Part shown: piece by piece, positions 15,442 through 20,667 of the stretch
How positions within the stretch are numbered: position 1 is the first letter of the stretch
Layout of the letters: the number at the start of each line of letters is the position of its first letter
NCBI GenBank assembly: GCA_947628465.1
Contig: CANQZZ010000016.1
Location: forward strand, 1 to 20,667
Length of the DNA stretch: 20,667 nucleotides
Direction of reading: 5' to 3'
Source of the DNA: an uncultured Clostridia bacterium
Lineage (GTDB): Bacteria; Bacillota_A; Clostridia; TANB77; CAG-508
Notes under the pieces: model-generated
Told to the model about the DNA's origin: nothing
The model's database searches: none
Seen by the model: only the letters and a program-made list of their open reading frames with translations
Translations under genes and position numbers: made by a program

Positions 15442-17193
15442 TCATCGTTCTGGTACTTCTTGTGTAGCATTAGCTCTTTCTTGTTCTACTTGTGCTTTTA
15501 CCATTTCATACATTTGAGCATCTGATAACTGTTCAGCTTGTGAGTCAACATCTTGATTCAAGAAATTATTAGCTCTTTGTATCATCATCTGCGCTTGTGC
15601 TTGCATTTGAGCAATTCTTTGTTGTTTTTCTTTCTCTTTTCTTATTATTTCTAATACCTTTTGCTTTGGCATTGTAGAATCATCTTCCAAAGCATTAACA
15701 TATATCTCAAGTTGTCCAATCATTTGTGGACTAAACCATCCACCTTTTAATAAATTCTCTAATGTTAGCTCTTGTGCATATTTATCAAATGCACTTTTAG
15801 GAGTAATATCAACTTTAACACTTGCTTTTAATTCATTTAAAATACTTGCAGTAATTTTTATTACTTGATATGATTTTTCTCCTGTCATTGGATCTTCTAT
15901 TTCTTCTTCCAAACTTAATCCATCTTGATTATATGCAATAATCATATCAAGCCATATTCTTGCTAAATCCTCTATAGTCATCTTTAAAGCATCTCTTTGT
16001 TCTGTAAGTGGTGCAGCAGAAGCCTGTTGTATTGCAATTATAGCCCTACCAGATGCAGTCTCTGGATTTATATCACCAACTGCACTATCAGAAGCATTAG
16101 CAAGTTGTCTTGAAATTTCCATTAAATCTTGTTGCAGACGTTGTACATCAGAACTCATTTGAGCAGGAGTCGTATTATAAAATACACTTCTAACATCTTC
16201 TACCGATTTATCATCTATTAATTTTATAGTTCCACCAACTGTATTTATTGCCTCAGGATTTCTTATTTTACTTATATTTACTACTTTCTGTGGATATGCT
16301 GTATTCTTTGCAACCAATGCTCTTCTTGTTAAAGTTTTATTCACTTCCAATTGATTAGGTATTAAATTCTTAACTTCTCCTTCCCCTCTTGCACTTCCTT
16401 CTTTATCTTCCCAAATCATGTGCGTTACTGGATATAATGTAAGACCACTGTCTTTATCCTTCATCAAATCTACAAATCTAGTTGACTTTGCGTAATAAAC
16501 TTTGCCATTTTTCTTATATAATTTAGTAATTAAAGTACACATATCGTCTTTTTCATATTTAGAATCTTCCCCAGATTCTTCAAAAACAGCTTTATCTCCA
16601 ACAATATATTCAATTTTATTTTTATCTATACCTTCACTTTCAGCAATAGATTTAATTTGTATAATACTCTTTCTCTGCTTAATCAGAATATAGGGCTGAC
16701 TCTGAATATCACTATCATTTTCATTGCCAAAATAAATATCATTTTTTGATAAAATTTCATTCTCAGGCATTTTTGTATCATCATTCCAATTAACGTATAT
16801 AGGACACTCTGAGTTTACTGCTGCATTTGTGGATATCCTTCTACATTTATAATCCATTCCATCTTTTTCCCATATCTTATTTGCTCTTTTATTAAGAAGC
16901 TGGCAAGTTTTATCGGCAGTTCTTCTAAAATCAGCATTTTCAAAATTTTCACTAGAAAAATTAATACCCCACAAGTTTTGATTAATAGAACTTACTTTAA
17001 ATTTAACTATTGTATGTATAAAATTTAATTGTACAGGTTCTATTCCTTTGATTTTTAAACCTTGCATTTGATTTCCATTATACATTCTAAAATTCCTATC
17101 AGTATCTGTATATATGCCCATTAAATTAGCATAATTTTTTGCTTCTTCATATAACTGCCATATACTAGTTGTTTCTAAATCTTTTAAATCCAT
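15442..17193 (-). CDS. Portal protein
   Basis: A 583-residue portal subunit. Twelve copies would form the DNA channel at one capsid vertex and dock to the terminase and adaptor. About 15-45 (QLYEEAKNYANLMGIYTDTDR, then FRMYNGNQ) is the usual N-terminal wing. About 55-75 (GIEPVQLNFIHTIVKFKVSS) is the 'N.I...v...i..l' strand-helix. The region with SARGEGEVKNLIPNQLEVNK and TLTRRALVAKNTAYP is the stem/tunnel-loop signature of portals with P22-like lengths. The final 70 residues (KEKEKQQRIAQMQAQAQMMI...) are a Gln-rich helix suitable for the crown or barrel. The ATG follows AGGAGG by five bases. It sits directly upstream of scaffold and coat. Confidence 0.85.
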   Translation of the reverse strand: MDLKDLETTSIWQLYEEAKNYANLMGIYTDTDRNFRMYNGNQMQGLKIKGIEPVQLNFIHTIVKFKVSSINQNLWGINFSSENFENADFRRTADKTCQLLNKRANKIWEKDGMDYKCRRISTNAAVNSECPIYVNWNDDTKMPENEILSKNDIYFGNENDSDIQSQPYILIKQRKSIIQIKSIAESEGIDKNKIEYIVGDKAVFEESGEDSKYEKDDMCTLITKLYKKNGKVYYAKSTRFVDLMKDKDSGLTLYPVTHMIWEDKEGSARGEGEVKNLIPNQLEVNKTLTRRALVAKNTAYPQKVVNISKIRNPEAINTVGGTIKLIDDKSVEDVRSVFYNTTPAQMSSDVQRLQQDLMEISRQLANASDSAVGDINPETASGRAIIAIQQASAAPLTEQRDALKMTIEDLARIWLDMIIAYNQDGLSLEEEIEDPMTGEKSYQVIKITASILNELKASVKVDITPKSAFDKYAQELTLENLLKGGWFSPQMIGQLEIYVNALEDDSTMPKQKVLEIIRKEKEKQQRIAQMQAQAQMMIQRANNFLNQDVDSQAEQLSDAQMYEMVKAQVEQERANATQEVPER

Positions 17194-17205
17194 TTGATCC
17201 TCCTA

Positions 17206-17457
17206 TTAATCAAAATTTTTTTGACCTAATCCTGTTCCATCATAATTATCGATATTTTCAAAATTTATTTTCATTTCATTCTCTTGCTTCTTATATTCAT
17301 CTTCTTTGACTTGCTCCTCAATATGTTCAATATGTTTTTTATGCAATTCTACTGGATTAATTGTAAAATTTTCTTTATTAGTTGAAAGTTTTGCACCAAA
17401 ATAAAAAGATAGTAAATTTAAAAATCCTACTATCAAAACTAATATTACATTACTCAT
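17206..17457 (-). CDS. Small single-pass membrane protein
   Basis: An 83-residue protein with a hydrophobic N-terminal segment, roughly residues 3-22 (NVILVLIVGFLNLLSFYFG), followed by a charged cytoplasmic tail (HKKHIEHIEEQVKEDEYKKQ) that looks helical. The ATG follows AAGGAGG. It is tightly packed between the large terminase and the portal genes, where small membrane or connector-linked proteins occasionally occur in Firmicute phages. Role unknown. It could tether packaging or assembly to the membrane, act as a minor head component, or be a holin-like protein moved from its usual place. Only the membrane anchor and operon membership are supported. Confidence 0.65.
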   Translation of the reverse strand: MSNVILVLIVGFLNLLSFYFGAKLSTNKENFTINPVELHKKHIEHIEEQVKEDEYKKQENEMKINFENIDNYDGTGLGQKNFD

Positions 17458-17466
17458 ATTTCCTCC

Positions 17467-18636
17467 TTAAATAACTTCGATTTCTTCACCATAATCAAAA
17501 TAGTCCTCATTCTCAAAACTATTTTCACTATTTAAATTAAATTCCTTTTTATCATTATCCTTATAAACTTTACTTTCTTGCTGATTACTTATATAGTAAG
17601 TAATAGCAATACTCATAATTAAATCATCATGACTTCCCTCCTGAGCCTCTGGGCGACCTTTTTCATTTTTAATAAAGGTAAGGGCTTCCCTTAATATATC
17701 CAAAGAAGTTATATATTCAATATCTTCATTAAAAATTCTTTGCAATTCTGCAAGTATTAAAGGTCTTGTTACTCTATCTGTTCTAAACCCAAATGCTTTA
17801 TTTATTTTACCTGTATATGTATCTTCCTTTTCCCTTACATATAAATTAGGATATTCATACTCCTCTGAAAGCATTTTTATAGGATAAGTACTAAAATTAG
17901 TTTCTGGTCCAACTAACGCTGTATTATAAAAAATACCTAAGCAATAAAGTTGCCTGGTATAATAATTTTCATCATACTCATGCTTCAATACTGCAACTAT
18001 TTTTTTATTACTATTATCTATAACTGTTCCAGTAAAAAAATCGCTTCCTTCTCCTGCAGTATCTCCACCAAGAACATAAGGATGGAACTTTTTAGGCTTT
18101 TCTAAAATTTTGATGCAACCATTTGGATCACTTATCCATTTAATATTTTTTATTTTCTTTTTGTTATTAATAATTTTTATTTCAAAATCAAAATATCCAA
18201 CATCTAAAACACCATTATTCTTTATACTCTCTAAATAATCAATTCTTTTAATAATTGCTTCAGTATCAAAATAGCATTTACCAGAAGCTATAAAAGCCTC
18301 ATCTGCACTACATGGATATTCTTGCTTTATTAATTCTTTATCTATATAACCTTGATACTTTTTAAAATACCAATACAATTGATTTTCATCTAACTTTTTA
18401 ACATCTCTAAGCCATTTTAACCTATCATAAATCCATTCTCCCCTTTTTCTATCTATATCATTTAAAAATTTAGTACGCATATTCTTTGTTTCAAAATTTA
18501 ATCTATATTCTTTAGTTTTCCACCATTCAAAGAAACAATTAATATTTTCCCCAGATTTCCACATAGTTCTATAATCATTAAAACCATTTGCTGTACTTTC
18601 ATATATTTTAATAGCATTTTTAGTAAAAGTCTCACC
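17467..18636 (-). CDS. terL: Terminase large subunit, nuclease part (in +1 frame)
   Basis: The C-terminal part of the large terminase, whose frame is open from the frameshift site. It reads GETFTKNAIKIYESTANGFN, the classic ESTANGFN motif after Walker B, so its true N-terminus lies in the other frame. An ATG at 18564 falls inside the motif and lacks a Shine-Dalgarno. Further on are EYPCSADEAFIASG and the RNase-H-like nuclease residues: D in GGDTAGEGSDFF, E in VGPETN, and D in SHDDLIMSIA. These are the three metal-binding acids that cut concatemeric DNA. The last residues are acidic. The ORF overlaps the ATPase part by a few bases and its stop precedes the membrane-protein gene. Whether this is programmed frameshifting, a pseudogene or an assembly error is considered in the findings. 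Confidence 0.85.
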   Translation of the reverse strand, partial: GETFTKNAIKIYESTANGFNDYRTMWKSGENINCFFEWWKTKEYRLNFETKNMRTKFLNDIDRKRGEWIYDRLKWLRDVKKLDENQLYWYFKKYQGYIDKELIKQEYPCSADEAFIASGKCYFDTEAIIKRIDYLESIKNNGVLDVGYFDFEIKIINNKKKIKNIKWISDPNGCIKILEKPKKFHPYVLGGDTAGEGSDFFTGTVIDNSNKKIVAVLKHEYDENYYTRQLYCLGIFYNTALVGPETNFSTYPIKMLSEEYEYPNLYVREKEDTYTGKINKAFGFRTDRVTRPLILAELQRIFNEDIEYITSLDILREALTFIKNEKGRPEAQEGSHDDLIMSIAITYYISNQQESKVYKDNDKKEFNLNSENSFENEDYFDYGEEIEVI

Positions 18637-18640
18637 GAAG
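18632..18640 (-). other. Candidate +1 frameshift site CTT-CGG-TGA in terL
   Basis: On the minus strand the ATPase frame ends CTT CGG TGA. Skipping the C after CTT gives CTT GGT GAG, which joins the two terminase halves as ...QASL-GETF.... The overlap between the two open frames is only about 24 bases (18634-18657), so the shift must lie here. CTT followed by a rare arginine codon resembles the Ty1 +1 slip site CUU-AGG-C, in which the P-site leucine tRNA re-pairs one base downstream while the rare codon stalls. Confidence 0.45.
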
Positions 18641-19291
18641 TGATGCTTGAATACTGCTCATACCATCTTTCCAGAAGGCACATTCGGAACCATGAAAAAA
18701 ATTAATAGTTCTAGAACGTCCAACATCTTTTGTTGCAGTATCAGCTCCCCAACTACTATTTATTTTTTCAAACAGTAATTGTCTTTTATTGTTATATTTT
18801 TCAGAAGGCTTAAGCATCTCTGGTAATCGATTATAAGGAAGTTTTGCTTTGTTTTGAAATATCGCTTCTGTATTAGATGCTTTATCAGCTAGTGTTAATC
18901 CTTCAAAGTTACATCTTGTTATAGTAGAAGCTAACTGATATGCTGTTATTAGTGTTGTAAATCCTTGTTGTCTTCCCTTTAAAATTAAAATACTAATATT
19001 ATTTATTAATCCATTATCAAAATCTTCAATTGCTTTATTTAAAATATCTATAAATTCATGTTGCACTTCATTCAAAAAAAATGGCTTTATTTTTTTATTT
19101 TTATCAACTACTATAAAACATAATTCTATAAGTTTTTCTGGCTTATCAATTATTTCTTCTCTTAAATTTTTGTTATGAACAATTTCATAAGCTGATCCAA
19201 GAACAAATCTATCATCTTTTTTTATATCATGATGTATTTCCCATTGCATTTTTCTTCTTTCAATTAAGAAATCTGCAGTAATTTTTATCAT
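18632..19291 (-). CDS. terL: Terminase large subunit, ATPase part
   Basis: The first 219 codons of the large terminase, the packaging motor. Walker A is the variant K105-GRQQG-F-T-T: the lysine lies before the loop instead of in the usual GKS/T position, as in lambda gpA and several Firmicute terminases. VGRSRT (about 190-195) and INFFHGSE, with catalytic E203, form the Walker B/coupling region. WKDG continues to ...IQASL, where the frame ends in LR-stop. A full-length product would be about 607 residues, normal for the family. The start ATG overlaps the TerS stop as ATGA, so the gene is coupled to terS. It binds portal and small terminase at the DNA end. Confidence 0.85.
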   Translation of the reverse strand: MIKITADFLIERRKMQWEIHHDIKKDDRFVLGSAYEIVHNKNLREEIIDKPEKLIELCFIVVDKNKKIKPFFLNEVQHEFIDILNKAIEDFDNGLINNISILILKGRQQGFTTLITAYQLASTITRCNFEGLTLADKASNTEAIFQNKAKLPYNRLPEMLKPSEKYNNKRQLLFEKINSSWGADTATKDVGRSRTINFFHGSECAFWKDGMSSIQASLR

Positions 19292-19704
19292 AAAACATCT
19301 TCCAATTTTACAATTTCTGTTACTTCTCCAGAAAGATTTGTATCTTGCTTATCAGACCATCCGAAATTATTTTGCAAATTAAACTTTGCTCCTTGAAACT
19401 TCTTATTATCAAATGTTGCTTCTGCAGTATAAACTTCTATTGCTTGTTTTGCTCTTTTTATAATATCCGCATACTCTGTATCTCCATATTCTTTTTCATA
19501 TCTTCTTAAGGTTTCAGTAGATAATCCTAAAAATAAAGCTAAACCAGATATAGTGTAAGGCTTATTCCTTTTATCACAATTTTTAAAATAAGTAGCAATC
19601 ACATCTGTAAGTTCTTCAGAAGTTTTATAAGTACATTTAGAGTTGGCTTTTAAATATTCTTCTTTAAGTTTTTCTTTATTTAAATTCTCATCATAGAATT
19701 TCAA
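19288..19704 (-). CDS. terS: Terminase small subunit
   Basis: A 138-residue DNA-recognition subunit of the terminase. About 30-65 holds the helix-turn-helix-like stretch GLALFLGLSTETLRRYEKEY. IKRAKQAIEVYTAEATFDNK (about 84-103) is the oligomerisation helix, and AKFNLQNNFGWSDKQDTNLS contains the F.L.N..GW.DK signature seen in many small terminases. The start is taken as TTG at 19704-19702, about five bases after AGAGGTGG; no in-frame ATG is near. It starts inside the end of the 56-residue cysteine-rich gene and its own end overlaps the large-subunit start by four bases. The gene therefore heads a tightly coupled packaging operon. The DNA site it recognises (pac or cos) is not visible but often lies in or near terS. 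Confidence 0.85.
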   Translation of the reverse strand: MKFYDENLNKEKLKEEYLKANSKCTYKTSEELTDVIATYFKNCDKRNKPYTISGLALFLGLSTETLRRYEKEYGDTEYADIIKRAKQAIEVYTAEATFDNKKFQGAKFNLQNNFGWSDKQDTNLSGEVTEIVKLEDVL

Positions 19705-19861
19705 ACTTTACCACCTCTTGATTTTCTTTATCTTCGCAAATATATCTATATTTACATTCTTCGCACTCTTTATCTATACAATTTTGCCTTTTTTTATTTC
19801 CATATATTTTTCTTTTCTTATATTCCGAATCAATATATGCTGCGTTTATACCACCTTGCAT
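19691..19861 (-). CDS. Short cysteine-rich protein upstream of terS
   Basis: A 56-residue ORF, too short for common gene-calling cut-offs, with an in-frame stop just upstream of its ATG (19861-19859), so this is the true first Met. AAGGAG lies about 12 bases before, a longish but plausible spacing. Residues 28-42 read CIDKECEECKYRYIC: four cysteines spaced C-x4-C-x2-C-x5-C, which could bind zinc or iron. The rest is Lys/Arg-rich and helical, which would suit DNA or RNA binding. The stop (19691-19693) overlaps the terS start, so the gene is coupled to the packaging operon and immediately follows a terminator. The family is not recognised, but small cysteine-rich proteins upstream of terS are known to me in clostridial prophages. 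Confidence 0.65.
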   Translation of the reverse strand: MQGGINAAYIDSEYKKRKIYGNKKRQNCIDKECEECKYRYICEDKENQEVVKFEIL

Positions 19862-19884
19862 ATTCTATTTTTGCTCCTTTTCAA

Positions 19885-19917
19885 TAAAAAAGAATTAGAT
19901 TAAATCTAACTCTTTTT
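19885..19917 (-). terminator. Strong intrinsic terminator before the packaging operon
   Basis: A 14-bp stem (19917-19904 with 19900-19887, one G-U) closes a three-base loop and ends in a run of six T. It reads in either direction. On the minus strand it lies only about five bases before the AAAAGGAG of the cysteine-rich gene. Transcription entering from upstream must pass it to reach terS. Confidence 0.8.
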
Positions 19918-19931
19918 GAGATTTCTTTTAC

Positions 19932-19985
19932 TGCAGGTACTCTTATCACAGTTTCTAGAAAACTTTATTATGATAAGGCACTGCA
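19932..19985 (-). ncRNA. Long hairpin in the late leader
   Basis: TGCAG/CTGCA at the base, an asymmetric internal loop, a 7-bp stem CTTATCA (19977-19971)/TGATAAG (19948-19942) and an upper AGTTT/AAACT stem form one extended hairpin about 54 bases long. It precedes the terminator by 15 bases. It could be a leader element acting on the terminator, or the end of a longer structured RNA. Confidence 0.45.
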
Positions 19986-20006
19986 AAAATATTTTTTATA
20001 AAATGT

Positions 20007-20075
20007 GTAAAGGGCTATTGAATAGGTATTATAACCTATCTAGGAGCTCCACCTTGGGAACTCACTGCCCTTCAC
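20007..20075 (-). ncRNA. Predicted three-way-junction RNA in the leader
   Basis: A 9-bp outer stem (GTGAAGGGC, 20075-20067, with GCCCTTTAC, 20015-20007, one G-U) encloses two hairpins: GAGTTCC/GGAGCTC (20063-20057 with 20050-20044) and ATAGGT/ACCTAT (20039-20034 with 20027-20022). An upstream GCCC (20088-20085) could compete for the GGGC, giving a possible two-state fold. The GC content is well above its surroundings. The same bases also fit a promoter-operator reading, so the RNA call is tentative. Confidence 0.4.
20021..20063 (-). promoter_or_regulatory. Possible late promoter with overlapping operator dyad
   Basis: A perfect -10 hexamer TATAAT (20033-20028) has no matching -35. Instead a dyad GAGTTCC-N6-GGAGCTC (20063-20044) covers the -42 to -23 positions. 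Weak -35 plus a dyad is the layout expected for an activator-dependent promoter, and the ArpU/RinA-type regulator is encoded just upstream. RinA is known to drive late transcription upstream of terS in staphylococcal phages. A start near 20021 would give a leader of about 160 bases. Confidence 0.4.
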
Positions 20076-20142
20076 TGTAGTCTTGGGCATATCCTTTCGA
20101 ATAACTACTCTTTTACTTACTAACATTTTAGCATTTTAAAAC

Positions 20143-20156
20143 CGTACAAAACGTAC
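20143..20156. repeat. CGTAC-AAAA-CGTAC double site
   Basis: Two CGTAC copies nine bases apart, each with a GTAC palindrome core, just after the stop of the regulator gene. It could be a dimer-binding site for a small regulator. Chance is possible. Confidence 0.3.
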
Positions 20157-20160
20157 ATTT

Positions 20161-20586
20161 TTAATTTTTTTCTAAAAATCTTTTAAGTTTTATTCTTGCA
20201 GTTTCTTCTGAGTTATATTTCATCTTATACATTATCTGTACCCAGTTTAGATTATCTTCATATTTATATCTTATTATTCTTCTAATATCACTATCTTCTA
20301 TATTATTTAATTCATACTCTAATTTGTTTATAAGCTTTTCTAACTTATACTCTTTACTTTTTATTTGTTTATTATATTTATTTCTATTTCTTTTATTTAA
20401 TATAATCCTGTGTTCGTCTATACCCTCAACTACACAATTATGTTTTATGTATGGATAATATTTACTACTGCCTTGTACACTATCTGTTACAATTTTTACA
20501 GGCTTGATAGATCTATCTAACTTCTCTTTTAATTCTTTTATCTCGTTTCTTATTGAATTAATTTGAGTTAATACATTTTTATCCAT
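20161..20586 (-). CDS. ArpU/RinA-type late transcription regulator
   Basis: A 141-residue protein of the family variously called ArpU, RinA or DUF1492, small phage-encoded activators of late genes in Firmicute phages. Residues 1-27 are a coiled-coil helix. DSVQGSSKYYPYIKH (35-49) is the 'SV.GSS..FPY..H' signature. About 60-90 is a second basic coiled coil. IEDSDIRRIIRYKYEDNLNW (about 96-115), then EETARIKLKRFLEKN, form a sigma-region-4-like helix-turn-helix that binds promoter DNA. The ATG follows AAAGGAGG. The family normally acts in trans on the promoter upstream of terS, and here the next gene downstream is the packaging operon, so the intergenic inverted repeats are candidate targets. It probably marks the end of the early/middle region. 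Confidence 0.8.
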   Translation of the reverse strand: MDKNVLTQINSIRNEIKELKEKLDRSIKPVKIVTDSVQGSSKYYPYIKHNCVVEGIDEHRIILNKRNRNKYNKQIKSKEYKLEKLINKLEYELNNIEDSDIRRIIRYKYEDNLNWVQIMYKMKYNSEETARIKLKRFLEKN

Positions 20587-20601
20587 AACATTCCTCCTTT
20601 G

Positions 20602-20667
20602 TTACTTTTTCTTTCTATACATTTTTAATAGTTCTTCTTGTTCTTTATTTATAATTTCTAATGAATT
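20602..20667 (-). CDS. C-terminal end of an upstream gene
   Basis: An open frame entering from the window edge and ending at TAA (20604-20602), with the last residues NSLEIINKEQEELLKMYRKK. It is lysine- and glutamate-rich and helical. The stop is 15 bases before the ATG of the regulator gene, so it is probably in the same transcript. Too short to identify. Confidence 0.55.
   Translation of the reverse strand, partial: NSLEIINKEQEELLKMYRKKK

Noticed and set aside
18498..18683. 61-codon minus-strand frame across the terminase frameshift
   Set aside because: It is the third frame under terL, without a ribosome-binding site. The two terminase frames alone carry the conserved motifs.
19718..19903. 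Plus-strand 61-codon frame near terS
   Set aside because: Phenylalanine-rich antisense of the cysteine-rich gene and terminator; no ribosome site.
19921..20100. Group I intron or phi29-type pRNA as a definite call
   Set aside because: The core motifs of a group I intron are not recognisable and the phage has a terminase of the TerS/TerL type. Only a generic structured RNA can be supported.
1..20667. CRISPR arrays, tRNA or rRNA genes, insertion sequences
   Set aside because: I saw no regularly spaced repeats, no tRNA cloverleaf or TTCGA-type arm with partner, no rRNA motif and no transposase. A tRNA could be missed by eye, but gaps between genes are mostly too short.

Overview
The window is the late (packaging, head and tail) module of a tailed bacteriophage or prophage. 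Every convincing gene lies on the minus strand, so transcription runs from the high coordinates towards position 1. The DNA is very AT-rich. Arginine is written mostly as AGA, and nearly every gene starts after a strong AGGAGG-type Shine-Dalgarno. Together with the protein families, this points to a low-GC Firmicute host, most likely a clostridium, perhaps from the gut. No integrase or lysis gene is visible, so lifestyle is not settled, but an ArpU/RinA-type late regulator is usual in temperate Firmicute phages.

Layout in the direction of transcription. 20667-19862: the end of an unknown gene, a late-transcription regulator of the ArpU/RinA/DUF1492 type, and a roughly 300-base non-coding leader. 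The leader holds inverted repeats, a good -10 box and a strong intrinsic terminator that sits directly in front of the next ribosome-binding site. 19861-17467: a 56-residue cysteine-rich protein, the small terminase, and a large terminase interrupted by a +1 frameshift at a CTT-CGG site. 17457-13667: a small membrane protein, portal, scaffold and major capsid protein, with intrinsic terminators after portal and after capsid. 13557-10944: a small unknown head protein, a head-tail adaptor and a tail-nozzle-like protein. 10934-3657: a coiled-coil protein and a 2040-residue multidomain polyvalent protein with a zinc-protease motif, both probably internal or ejected virion proteins. 3630-183: four tail-fibre or receptor-binding genes, one of them collagen-like. 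158-1: a tiny ORF carrying an (AC)11 tract, then the start of a gene that leaves the window.

No tape-measure, major tail tube or baseplate-hub genes are visible. Portal, scaffold and coat are instead followed by a short adaptor, a nozzle protein and a giant internal protein. This order fits a short-tailed (podovirus-like) particle. The terminases would cut and pump DNA through the portal into a scaffold-templated shell. The adaptor and nozzle would close the portal and carry the fibres, and the internal proteins would be ejected into the host ahead of the genome.

The least explained parts are the terminator-containing leader before the packaging genes, the frameshifted terminase gene, the dinucleotide repeat that could switch translational coupling at the end of the tail operon, and the composition of the 2040-residue protein. 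Family assignments come from reading motifs and from memory; no database search was run.
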